DNA from: Limnohabitans sp. 63ED37-2
GTDB lineage: Bacteria > Pseudomonadota > Gammaproteobacteria > Burkholderiales > Burkholderiaceae_C
DNA length: 64,000 nucleotides
NCBI RefSeq assembly: GCF_001412535.1
Contig: NZ_CP011774.1
Location: 553,501 to 617,500 of the forward strand
Reading direction: 5' to 3'
The notes beneath the pieces were generated by a model that worked only from the letters and a program-made list of their open reading frames with translations, was not told where the DNA came from and searched no databases. Shown one piece after another: positions 39,800-48,099 of this stretch. A program made the position numbers and the translations under genes. Positions within the stretch are counted from its first letter, which is position 1. Every line of letters starts with the position of its first letter.

Positions 39800-41897
39800 T
39801 ATTTGCCTTTGCTTTTGCGGCGGAACGGTAGTTGGCAAGTGCCTTCACACCCAGCGCCATGCGCTTTTCCCACGGGTCAGCCGATTCCACATCGGGCAAT
39901 CGGCCTCGTTCCATTTTGAACTGCAAAGCCCGCTTGGCCAAGTCCAGCGCTTCCTCTTCCGAGATGGTGGCCTTCTTGGCCTCAATCGCTGTTTGCACCT
40001 GTCGCAGCAACTTCTCGTCCATGGATTTGGCCAAGACAGAGTAGGCGGCTTCAAACGGGTTGATTTGGTCAATCAGTTCAATGTCAAGGTCTCGGACATT
40101 GACAAATTTGCGCACACCGTCCAGCAGTGCCGTGTTGGCTTGTGCTGTCTCGTCATCACCTGCGCTGGCTTTGGACAATTCCAGCTTGGCTTGCTGGGTC
40201 AGGTTCATTGCCGCAATCGCATGTTGGCGAATAGCCTCTCGGTCCTGTTCGCTTAGCTCAGGGTAGCGCTCTCGCACAATCTTGCCCATGCGCACTTGCG
40301 TAAGGTCTTGCGGAACGATGTTTTCCTTGTCAAACAAGCCTTGCTCCAACGCTGTCTTGTCTTGCAGGAAGTCAGTCAAAACCTCGTTCAGGTCCTCTTT
40401 GCAAATTCGAGAAGCTTCTGGGCTCTGTGGCATAGCCAGCCCCTTGATTTCCACATGGTATTGGCCTGTTGCTTCGTTCACCCCCAAGTTGGTCTTGCCC
40501 TCTTGGTAGCCCTCAGGTCCATAGTCAAAACCTTCTTTGGGACCTGCGTCTTTGGGCGTGAACTCGTAGCGAGGAGCAAGCACTTGCTCCATCAGCAAAC
40601 TGGCCGAAATCGCCTTCAGCATGTCGTTGACTGCTTCGGTCACTTCTTTTTGGTCGGCAGTCGGCTCAGCAATCAAGTTGGTGAACCGCGCAGACGACTT
40701 GCCTTGCGCATCCCTAGTGGCTCGCCCAATGATTTGGACAATCTCGGTCAGACTACTGCGGTAGCCGACCGTCAGGGCATGCTCACACCAAATCCAGTCA
40801 AAGCCTTCTTTGGCCATACCCAAGGCAAGGATTATGTCCACATGGTCACGATTGTTCTTCTGAGCTGGGTCCTTTAGCGCCGTCAAGACTTTGGTGCGTC
40901 TTGCTGCATCGCTGTCATCAACCAAGTCGGCGACTTTCAGGGTTCGGCCGGATGGCGTAAGCACCAAGTTAAAACCGGTGTTCGGGTCAGCGCCATTCCA
41001 CTGGCCCAGACCATGAAGGATTTCATCCACTTCTCTCCCTTTGTCTTTGAGACTCTCGCGAGCATTGACATTGGGGATGTGAACGATGGTCTTGAGGTCA
41101 GGATTGAGGACCTTGTGGATGGCTTCAACGTAGGGCCCGGTGTAAAAAAAGTAGCCAATGTCCAGTGACTTCAGCCATGTGTAGCCGTTCAGTTGCTCGT
41201 AGTAGGTGTAGGTGACGGTCTCAAACTTGGCCTCATCATCTGGTGACAGAACTGCCTCGCTGTCGCCTCGGAAGTAGGAGCCAGTCATGGCCACCACATG
41301 AACCTTGTCACGGGCAATCAGTGCCGTCAGCTGTGAACCCAGAATGCTGTCGGGGTTGCTGGATACGTGGTGGAACTCATCAATCGCAAGCAATCGCTCG
41401 TCAAATGCCTGAATACCCAGCTCTTCCACAGCAAACCTGAAAGTGGCATGGGTGCAGACCAATACCTTGTCGGCCGAGGCAAGAAACTTCTTGACCGATT
41501 CCACCTTGGACTTGGCCACCTTGGGTTCATCTGCGCCGGGTGCGTTACACAGATTCCACTGGGGAGCGACCGTCCAGTCCCAATAAAAGCCAAACTGGGT
41601 CAGAGGCTCGTCAGCAAAACTGCTTCCGATAGAGCGCTCAGGCACGACGATGATGGCTTGCTTGACACCTTGGTTGTTGAGCTTGTCCAACGCAATGAAC
41701 ATCAGCGCCCGTGACTTGCCAGAGGCTGGTGGCGACTTGATGAGCAAATACTGTTCACCTCGTTTGGCATAGGCTCGCTCTTGCATGGTGCGCATGCCCA
41801 GCGCATTAGCCTTGTTGGTGGCGCCTGTGTGAGCCGTCTTGATGGAGACCGATGGGACCGTGTAGGTGTTGAGAGGGCTTCCTGTCTGTGCGGTCAT
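39792..41897 (-). CDS. DEAD/DEAH-box superfamily II helicase
   Basis: A 701-residue SF2 helicase. Motif I is IKSPPASGKSRAL at residues 53-65, motif II is AIDEFHHVSS near 171, motif III is AMTGSY, and motif VI is QIIGRATRDAQGK near 388. The C-terminal 250 residues are an extension of unknown role. This architecture resembles the translocase subunits of type III and other restriction systems. It overlaps the end of the split methyltransferase gene by four bases, and the GIY-YIG gene overlaps its own end. Together they form one translationally coupled unit. Confidence 0.85.
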   Translation of the reverse strand: MTAQTGSPLNTYTVPSVSIKTAHTGATNKANALGMRTMQERAYAKRGEQYLLIKSPPASGKSRALMFIALDKLNNQGVKQAIIVVPERSIGSSFADEPLTQFGFYWDWTVAPQWNLCNAPGADEPKVAKSKVESVKKFLASADKVLVCTHATFRFAVEELGIQAFDERLLAIDEFHHVSSNPDSILGSQLTALIARDKVHVVAMTGSYFRGDSEAVLSPDDEAKFETVTYTYYEQLNGYTWLKSLDIGYFFYTGPYVEAIHKVLNPDLKTIVHIPNVNARESLKDKGREVDEILHGLGQWNGADPNTGFNLVLTPSGRTLKVADLVDDSDAARRTKVLTALKDPAQKNNRDHVDIILALGMAKEGFDWIWCEHALTVGYRSSLTEIVQIIGRATRDAQGKSSARFTNLIAEPTADQKEVTEAVNDMLKAISASLLMEQVLAPRYEFTPKDAGPKEGFDYGPEGYQEGKTNLGVNEATGQYHVEIKGLAMPQSPEASRICKEDLNEVLTDFLQDKTALEQGLFDKENIVPQDLTQVRMGKIVRERYPELSEQDREAIRQHAIAAMNLTQQAKLELSKASAGDDETAQANTALLDGVRKFVNVRDLDIELIDQINPFEAAYSVLAKSMDEKLLRQVQTAIEAKKATISEEEALDLAKRALQFKMERGRLPDVESADPWEKRMALGVKALANYRSAAKAKANNV

Positions 41898-42276
41898 GCT
41901 TTCTTGCCTTTCTTATTGACGCCAGTGTCAGCCGTCATCTTGGTGTACATCTCAAACAGCTTTTCCAGTCGCTCGGTGTCGTTCTTGAAGCGCCGGCCAA
42001 TGTAGATGCGCTCAATCACCTCGTCGTTGCGCTCGTGAGCCATGCGCAGGTTTTCTGGCATGGTTTCAGGGTCGTAAAGGTCAGCAATCGTGGCGGGGAA
42101 ATGCGCTTCACGGGCAAGCAAGATGGCCTGCGCGCAGTTTGTCAGGTCTACCTTGTTTTGCTCTGTCAAGACCGGTAGGGGGAAGGTGTTCCACCCCAGG
42201 GTGTTGGAGTACCGGTATCTAGTCTCTAATTTCCCGCATACGGTGGCAATCCACACTAGGTGAAGCCTAGACACAA
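41894..42276 (-). pseudogene. C-terminal fragment of the DNA methyltransferase split by IS30
   Basis: The frame encodes the last part of the methyltransferase (RLHLVWIATVCGKLETRYRY, NTLGWNTFPLP and the AREAHFPATIADLYDPETMP motif common at the end of this family). It lacks its own start; the codons before 42277 are those that followed PLWCLSLI before the IS inserted. Removing 42277-43339 (IS plus one target copy) restores one continuous frame reading ...LSLI-V-SRLHL.... Confidence 0.88.
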
Positions 42277-43336
42277 GGCGGATTCAAGTACGAACTGCAA
42301 CACGGTTTAACGAGGCGTGAAACACCTCGTGGGGTGTCTTGAATCCCAGCCGCTTTCTGGGCCGGTGATTCAATCTGTTTTCGATCATAGTCAACTCCTC
42401 ATCGGTGACAGTTTCCATGCGCCGTTTCTTGGGAATGTATTGGCGCAGCAAACCATTGAAGTTCTCGTTGCTGCCGCGCTGCCAGCTGCAATACGGATCG
42501 GCAAAGTAAGTCTGGATGCCAAGGGCCTGATCGATGGCCTGGTGATCGGCAAACTCCTTGCCGTTGTCTACCGTCAAGGTCTTCACCCGTGAGCTCAGGG
42601 GCTTGAGCATGCCTTCAATAGCCCGGCCCACCAAATCAGCAGACTTGTTGGGCACTTTGGCCAGCACAGCAAAGCCACTCTTGCGTTCTACCAGTGTCAC
42701 GATGGCTTGTTTGTGAGCCGCGCCAATAACGGTATCACCTTCCCAGTGGCCCACTTGCTTGCGATCTTCAATGTGGCTTGGTCTCTCGCTGATCGGGCGG
42801 CGGTTCGGGATCTGACCACGTCTATCACGCCCGCACAGGTGGCGTTTGCGCCGAGGCTTTTGGCTACGCAGGTGCGTGTGTAAATCACCACCGGCAGCCT
42901 TGTTCGCATAGACATACAAATAGACGCTCTCATGGCTGACCGCCACCTTGCCTGCAATCTGCTCGGGGCTCCATTGAATGCCAAGGTAGAAATCCACATC
43001 GGACCAGACTTTGGAATCTAAACGGCGGGCATTACGGCTTCGCTGTGCCCGCTCAGAAGCCTTGGCGCAGGCTTGTTCGGCGCGATAGCCACGCTGACCG
43101 CGGCCACGGCTGAGTTCGCGGCTGATGGTGCTGCGGCTCCTGCCCAATGAACGGGCGATCTCGCTGATGGTCTGTTTGGCTTTCAAGAGGCTGTGAATTT
43201 GGTATCGTTCTTCTCGGCTGAGGTGCTTGTACATCTGGCAACTTGGACTTGGCGGTTTGAGTGGCCATGATGCCTTGACATCCTCAGCCACCCATCACCG
43301 GGTTTATCTTTGTTGCACCTCGTACTTGAATCCGCC
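42277..43336. mobile_element. IS30-family insertion sequence, complete
   Basis: A 1,060-bp element with 17-bp perfect terminal inverted repeats beginning GGCGGATTCAAGTACGA and flanked by the 3-bp target duplication CAA (42274-42276 and 43337-43339). It contains a single transposase gene. The ends and duplication are perfect, so the insertion is probably recent. Confidence 0.92.
42284..43291 (-). CDS. IS30 family transposase
   Basis: A 335-residue DDE transposase. An N-terminal HTH reads MYKHLSREERYQIHSLLKAK, then ISEIARSLGRSRSTISREL. The catalytic residues are Asp in HWEGDTVIG, Asp in LTVDNGKEFADH and Glu in QRGSNENFNGLLRQY. The start is uncertain: GTG at 43291 gives this length, and ATG at 43234 (MYKHLS) gives 316 residues and the standard family N-terminus. 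It is not frameshifted. Confidence 0.93.
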   Translation of the reverse strand: MAEDVKASWPLKPPSPSCQMYKHLSREERYQIHSLLKAKQTISEIARSLGRSRSTISRELSRGRGQRGYRAEQACAKASERAQRSRNARRLDSKVWSDVDFYLGIQWSPEQIAGKVAVSHESVYLYVYANKAAGGDLHTHLRSQKPRRKRHLCGRDRRGQIPNRRPISERPSHIEDRKQVGHWEGDTVIGAAHKQAIVTLVERKSGFAVLAKVPNKSADLVGRAIEGMLKPLSSRVKTLTVDNGKEFADHQAIDQALGIQTYFADPYCSWQRGSNENFNGLLRQYIPKKRRMETVTDEELTMIENRLNHRPRKRLGFKTPHEVFHASLNRVAVRT

Positions 43337-43339
43337 CAA

Positions 43340-45713
43340 TCAAAGACAGACACCAAAGCGGAGCATCGTATATGACGGACGCCGCATTGGAGACAACTGT
43401 GCTGTAGTTAGTTAGGTCGCAAGGGAGATATTCCCTGCGCTCCGATGACACGTTAGGTATTGCTATGGCAAGGTGACTGTTATGCGGGGCGAAAACGAAA
43501 CGATGCGGTGTGCCAGCATTGTCTGCCGCCTGCTTACCTCCAGAGGCCCTCTTTTGGGCTACCAGCGAAAATCTCATTCTGAGTTCTGGGATGCTCTCAG
43601 CTTCCCGAATGTCTTCGTCCTCAACCCAAATACACCAACGAGACCCACCATTGATGATCTCATGCGAACCCGAGTACCTCTTGATGAATTTTGAAGCACT
43701 AGGGAACTTGGAGAGAAGGATTTTTTTCTCGTCGTCAGAAAGCATTAGATGGCCACCATCTGATGGCTTATTTCCTGACTGCATTGAAGGCAGCAAAGAG
43801 ATTGGTGCACTTCGTTTCGAAACTATCAGGTTCTCAGTGGAAACCAAGTAGGGACTGATGTTTGAAACTGTTCTGACCACCTCTGAATCAAATATTTTCT
43901 TTGCGGTCTGTTGCTTAGCAGTCAACCCAAGAATGACACATGTGACAGTGGCTTTTTTACTGGCTAGATTGCTCCAAAGAAAAGATGTGTGCGCAAAGTG
44001 GATCGAATTTTTTTGCTCAAAAACAAGAGGCCACAGCATCGCAACCTGCTCCCCTTGCGTAATTGAATTGGTGGTCACGAAAGCACTAGATGAGCCGGCC
44101 CTGTTATTGAACTGCGCAGCTTTCAGCATGAAAGCCGAGACATAGTCAAGGTCTTTGTAGGCCTTCAAAAGAGGGGCGAATATTCTGGCCATGTCCTCTT
44201 TTTGAGAGACTGTTTGACCCACGCTGCCTTGATACGGTGGATTGCCGCATAGGTAGATTTCGCCCCCTTCATTTTCAAAATCAATTTCGTTCTGAGTCGT
44301 TGTTGCGAACAAGTCATCGCCAACGATACGTACTTTCTTTTCAGTCGGGTGGCATATGCTCAGCCAATCAAGTCGCAGGGCGTTGTCGCAAACGATCCAG
44401 TTTTGAGTGTCCAGCGGCAAGAACTCTGCGAGAGCATCTTGCTGGCCACGGTAGAGAACATCACACTGGAACTCAGCGATGATGAGCGCCAGACGTGCGA
44501 TTTCAGCTGGAAAGTCGCGCAGCTCAATGCCCCTGAAGTTGGTCAAAGGGATTTCAGAGCCAAGGTGCTCTTCGCCCCGTCTGCGGTTGATTTCAGCCTC
44601 AATCGCCCGCATTTGCTTGTAGGCAATGACGAGGAAGTTGCCGGACCCACAGGCTGAGTCAAACACCCGTATGCGGGCCATGCGCTTGCGCAGGTTGAGC
44701 AACTTGACACGGTTGTCACCAGCGCTTTCAAGCTGCGCCCTAAGGTCATCAAGGAACAAGGGGTTGAGGACTTTGAGGATGTTGGGGACACTGGTGTAGT
44801 GCATGCCCAACTCGCCCCGTTCTTCGTCGTCGGCAACGGCCTGAATCATGCTCCCAAAGATGTCGGGGTTGATTTCCTTCCAGTTTAGGTTGCCTGCATG
44901 GCTGAGGTAGGTGCGTGCAATCCGTGTGAATTTGGGGACCTCGGTGCTCCCAGAAAACAGGCCACCGTTCACATAGGGGAAGGCATTGGCCCAGTTGGGC
45001 AGTCTGGGCTGAGCGCTGTCCCGGTCGTTGGCCTTGATGTTCATGGCCCTGAAAATGGTTTCCAGCACATCGTGTGTGTTGGAGCCATCACGCTCGCTCA
45101 TTTGCTCGACGGTTTTGCTGAAAAGCCCCGTGCTGTTGAAGATGCCCGTGTCTTCTGCAAAGAAGCAAAAAATCAGTCGCGCCATGAAGTGGTTCATGTC
45201 GGCCCGGCGCTGGTCTTTGGCCCAGTCTGGGTTTTCACGAAGCAACTCCACATAGAGCTTGTTCAGTCGCCCTGTGGCTCGTACATCAATCGGGTTGTCC
45301 TTTATCTCCTTGATGGTGGAGATGCCCGCCAGTGGCAGGAAGAAACCGAAGTGGTTGGGGAAGTCCACAAAGTCTGTGGATATGGTTTCCCCTGTGATGA
45401 GTTCTTCGGCTTCTAGGGACTGGCCATCGGTGGCCAATATGAATTTGGCTTTGGCCTTGGTGGTGGCTGGGCTAGCCTTGAGGGCTTGCAGGGTTTGGCC
45501 AACTGCACCAGCCTCGCAGGTTGCGAGGTGGATGTTGTTGCGCAGCAGGACCCCGCTGGTGAGATCTGAGGAGTTGCTGTGGCCGGTGCGCAGTTTTTTG
45601 AGCGCTACCTCTTTATTGCCAAAGGCGGCAAGAAACTGGAAGGGAAACTCGGCGGCGTCAAACGCTTCAAGAGCAAGGTCCGATAGTGCGGCTTCAATTT
45701 CTACTGCGTTCAT
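43340..45713 (-). pseudogene. N-terminal and central part of DNA adenine methyltransferase, interrupted by IS30
   Basis: This part encodes about 791 residues of a class I N6-adenine DNA methyltransferase. Motif I is VFDSACGSGNFLVIAY near residue 347 and motif IV is CGNPPYQGS near 492. The helical N-terminal region resembles the MmeI/YeeA-like type IIG family. The reading frame is intact up to PLWCLSLI and then enters the IS, ending a few codons inside it (43284). The complete gene would encode about 920 residues. Without its C-terminal target-recognition part the protein is probably inactive. It starts at ATG 45713 and heads the methyltransferase-helicase-nuclease operon. Confidence 0.87.
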
Positions 45714-45823
45714 GGGCCTTTAACCTGTGTTGTACGACTTGGCTCCAGCGGGTTCCAAATGGTTGTTGTCAATACCTCTCATTGTCGCAGGCTTGGTCAG
45801 GATTTTGAGGCTCTAGCGCAGGG

Positions 45824-46345
45824 TCAAATTTTCACTTTGGGTTTGGGTTTGCGCTTGCTGTCCGTACCACTGCCATCAGGTTTCTTGTTCAAAGCGTCGC
45901 GCAGCTCATCGGCCAGCTGTAAGGTTTGAAGTTCTTTCGTGAGGGCAGTCAATGAGGAGATTTCAGCTTGTATGTTGTTCAGGACGAAGGCCCTCAGCAA
46001 GGCTTGGCTCATATTGATTGGTTGGGAGGAGGGCACTTTCAAGCTGGAGCGCCACTTGTCCTCAGCCTTTGTTTTGCCAGAAGTGGCTTTTTCGACCTTC
46101 GTGGGTTTTGCTGGAGCTGGCTCATTTTCGGCCGGCTTTGTCAACATGTCTGCAACAGCGTGAATGCTGTAGAGAATTTTTCCGCCAACCACGATGTAGG
46201 GGATTTTTAGTTTGTTCTCTTTGCGCAAGAGGCTTTGGTGTTTGGCGCTGATCCCTAAGATGGGCTCAAGTTGCTTGGGCGTCAAGACTTCTCGGCCACC
46301 AGAGCGTGTCCGTAGGTAGGCAACCAAGTTGCTCGTTTGCTCCAT
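45824..46345 (-). CDS. AlpA/excisionase-like HTH protein at the right end of the element
   Basis: A 173-residue protein. The N-terminal 65 residues form a MerR/AlpA-type HTH: VLTPKQLEPILGISAKHQSLL, then KLKIPYIVVGGKILYSIHAV, where the PYI-VGG-ILY wing is typical. A linker rich in Lys, Pro and Ala follows, then a helical segment and a very basic tail (DSKRKPKPKVKI). Such proteins serve as excisionases or activators in integrative elements. In the excised circle it would lie next to attP and the integrase, the classic place of an xis gene. It begins 25 bases after the tRNA-Arg(CCU) gene on the same strand. Confidence 0.65.
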   Translation of the reverse strand: MEQTSNLVAYLRTRSGGREVLTPKQLEPILGISAKHQSLLRKENKLKIPYIVVGGKILYSIHAVADMLTKPAENEPAPAKPTKVEKATSGKTKAEDKWRSSLKVPSSQPINMSQALLRAFVLNNIQAEISSLTALTKELQTLQLADELRDALNKKPDGSGTDSKRKPKPKVKI

Positions 46346-46370
46346 AGGCGCTGTCTCCACCAATTTGAGT

Positions 46371-46660
46371 TGGTCTCCTCGACAGGAATCGAACCTGTAT
46401 CTGAAACTTCGTACCACTATGGCTTTAGCCACCGACTAATCGTTTGTGGTCTGGACTATGCCTTTGCCTTGGGCTGGCGCGCCTTTAGGCAGGGGCCGTC
46501 TAGTCTCTACACCTTCCAAGATCGCTCTTGGCTTGGCTCGGCGTTGCCACGGTCACTAGGACCAGAGGGTTCACCGAATTTGACCCCATTCAGTCACTGC
46601 TTTCGCCTGTGACTGCCCATTGAAAGGAGGTTTCCGTTCTATCCATTGAACTACAAGGAG
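46371..46660 (-). tRNA. tRNA-Arg(CCU) with a group I intron, carried by the element
   Basis: Exon 1 (46625-46660) is exactly 36 bases: CTCCTTG acceptor strand, D arm GTTC-N8-GAAC, and anticodon stem GAAAC with the loop start CTCCT. Exon 2 (46371-46409) gives AA, stem GTTTC, T arm ACAGG-TTCGATT-CCTGT, acceptor CGAGGAG, A and encoded CCA. All stems pair (one G-U). The spliced loop is CTCCTAA with anticodon CCU. A 215-nt intron lies directly after base 36. The gene is complete and is not the split host gene, whose acceptor and anticodon stems differ. Confidence 0.95.
46410..46624 (-). ncRNA. Group I intron (IC3-like) in the tRNA anticodon loop
   Basis: The 215-nt intron follows a U (end of CCU) and ends in G, as all group I introns do. 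The R element GUGUAGAGACUAGACGGC and S element AAGGCAUAGUCC are near-perfect matches to the group I consensus. A GGG soon after the 5' site can pair with the exon CCU, giving the required U-G wobble at the splice site. It has no open reading frame, so no homing endonuclease. Size and setting resemble the known tRNA-Ile intron of Azoarcus and the tRNA-Arg(CCU) intron of Agrobacterium. Confidence 0.94.
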
Positions 46661-46886
46661 CTTACTTTTTGAATCTTAGCAGGTCGTCATTTTTGTGAGC
46701 TTGCAACCCCCTCTTGCCCCAGCGCTTGCGCAGCTTGAGTCCAAGATCTCTCGTCTACAGCTTGACAAGCCTTGGGACAAATTTGGGACACGGAAAGAGG
46801 AAAAATATACAGAAAAACAGGGAAAACAAAGGATAAAAAGTCTTTTAAATCAACGGCTTATGAAAATATTCAAAGACCTATGACCG
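46661..46886. other. Right end of the element, non-coding
   Basis: The 226 bases between the tRNA gene and the right att core contain the second TGGGACA repeat (46773-46794) and an AT-rich stretch. I find no credible gene here. The promoter of the intron-containing tRNA should be in this part. Confidence 0.55.
46773..46794 (+). repeat. Right copy of the 22-bp TGGGACA repeat, candidate integrase arm site
   Basis: It equals the left copy (24223-24244) at 21 of 22 positions and has the same orientation. It lies 92 bases inside the right core. The two copies would flank attP on both sides in the circular form. Confidence 0.65.
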
Positions 46887-46897
46887 CTTAGGAGGGG
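46887..46897. repeat. Right attachment-site core (attR)
   Basis: CTTAGGAGGGG, identical to the left core at 24141-24151. To its right the host tRNA 5' half continues. To its left the sequence is element DNA that does not complete the tRNA. Confidence 0.9.
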
Positions 46898-46925
46898 AGA
46901 GTTCTATCCATTGAACTACGGTGGC
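46890..46925 (-). pseudogene. 5' half of the split host tRNA-Arg(CCU) gene
   Basis: Read on the minus strand: acceptor strand GCCACCG, TA, D arm GTTC-N8-GAAC, T, anticodon stem CTCCC and loop CTCCT, exactly 36 bases. After AA the element gives GCGGT instead of the needed GGGAG, and no T arm follows, so no functional tRNA can form. Paired with the 3' half at 24105-24151 the acceptor stem has one A-G mismatch (position 4), perhaps from decay since inactivation. Confidence 0.9.
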
Positions 46926-47018
46926 CAAGCAGCGGATTGTAATGGCCCGCACTACCTCAGGATGGGTGGAATGTCTTGGGGTGCTCGACCTGTCAGCGCC
47001 TGCCAATGAGCAGCTGCC

Positions 47019-47960
47019 TCAAAGGGGTTGGCTGTTCAAGAGCAGGTACTGCATGTCATCCAGGGCTTCATGCACACGGCGGCCTTGGAAAAACAATTTC
47101 AAGGTGTGCAATTCTTGGCTGTGCACCAGGAACGGTGCCGAGCCATAAACGCTTTTGGTCATGCCCGCTTTGAGTTGCAGAAGTGTTTTCTGGTTTTGAC
47201 TGTCGAGCACACACAGTTCAGTGTCCGCCTGGGCCTCCAAATGCACATAGTTGCCTGGTTTGAGCGGCTGGCTTGGTGTGTGTGTTTTGCTGTGGTCGCG
47301 GTGCTGCCAATCACAAGCCGATGCAGGTGTTGACGCTGAGACCTTGATCGCAGCAAGGGGAGGCTCGCCGCTTACTGGGGTCAAGCCGATGGCATTGGCG
47401 GGCGGTGCTGAAGGCGCCTGCGACTGTTTTATTGGGGCAGATGGCTTGGCTTCTGGTTTTGAAGGGACCATGGGCAACGGGTCCTGCATGACCGAAACGG
47501 CAGCGTGGACGTGGGTGGCGGATGCATCGCCCATGCCCCAGGGCTTCATGGCGGTCAGTGCCACCAAACCCAGCAAACCCAAAGACCCCCAAAAAGCTTG
47601 TTGTACCAGCCTGCGACTGCGGTCATTGGAAGGCGCCTTGGGGTGGCTGACGGGCGCTTGGGCCATTGCGGTGGCCATGTCGAAGGTCTGCTCGTCTTCG
47701 TGCGGTTCGGTGGGTTCAACGACCACATGCACAGGCTCTGGCATGACCAGTTCGTGACCCAATTTCTTGAGCAGTTTGACACCCGTGCTGCGCTTGATGG
47801 CCGGGTTGTAAAAACTGTTGTTGCCGCCCAGCTCGAGTTCTTTGAGCTGTGCCAGCGAGACGGTGTTGTTCCGTGCAAATACCAGTGCATCAATACCTGC
47901 CTCTTCCCGCAAACTTCGCAAGAGCTGCCCATCTTCAGCACGCCATGAGGGATTGTTCAT
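47019..47960 (-). CDS. RodZ-like protein: HTH, membrane helix, C-terminal domain
   Basis: A 313-residue protein. The N-terminal 70 residues look like a Cro/C1-type HTH (LLRSLREEAGIDALVFARNNTVSLAQLKELE). A single membrane helix lies at about residues 122-140 (FWGSLGLLGLVALTAM). A Pro/Ala/Ser-rich periplasmic linker and a beta-rich C-terminal domain of about 80 residues follow (NYVHLEAQADTELCVLDSQNQKTLL). This is the plan of RodZ, which links MreB to the cell-wall machinery, but the HTH is divergent, so RodZ is not certain. It is the first chromosomal gene to the right of the element, and no partner gene is near. Confidence 0.7.
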   Translation of the reverse strand: MNNPSWRAEDGQLLRSLREEAGIDALVFARNNTVSLAQLKELELGGNNSFYNPAIKRSTGVKLLKKLGHELVMPEPVHVVVEPTEPHEDEQTFDMATAMAQAPVSHPKAPSNDRSRRLVQQAFWGSLGLLGLVALTAMKPWGMGDASATHVHAAVSVMQDPLPMVPSKPEAKPSAPIKQSQAPSAPPANAIGLTPVSGEPPLAAIKVSASTPASACDWQHRDHSKTHTPSQPLKPGNYVHLEAQADTELCVLDSQNQKTLLQLKAGMTKSVYGSAPFLVHSQELHTLKLFFQGRRVHEALDDMQYLLLNSQPL

Positions 47961-48099
47961 AAGTGAAAGCTGATACCAGTGAGACGCATGCCCAAAAGGG
48001 CCGATCGGCGATGATAGTACAGTTTTGGTAAATATTGAGTTAATTTTATTTACTATGTGGCTTATTTGTCACCTTTATGAGTGGACGTGGATCAGCGGC

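Larger units (their letters stand above)
24141..46897. mobile_element. Integrative mobilizable element in the anticodon loop of tRNA-Arg(CCU)
   Basis: The element is bounded by the 11-bp direct repeat CTTAGGAGGGG and spans 22,746 bp from core to core. It holds a tyrosine integrase at the left end, relaxase and MobC genes, a candidate oriT, Gabija-like genes, ArdA antirestriction, a methyltransferase-helicase-nuclease cluster, an IS30 copy, an excisionase-like HTH gene and a complete intron-containing tRNA-Arg(CCU) at the right end. No conjugation (type IV secretion) genes are seen, so transfer would need a helper. The base composition is visibly more AT-rich than the flanks. The host tRNA is left in two unrestored halves. 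Confidence 0.92.

Noticed and set aside
46371..46660. Two separate broken tRNA pieces rather than one gene
   Set aside because: The pieces are exactly 36 and 39 bases, their stems pair with each other, and the 215 bases between them carry the group I R and S elements.
46695..46883. A 62-codon open frame at the right end of the element
   Set aside because: It runs across the TGGGACA repeat and has no ribosome-binding site or recognisable product; the repeat itself explains the sequence.
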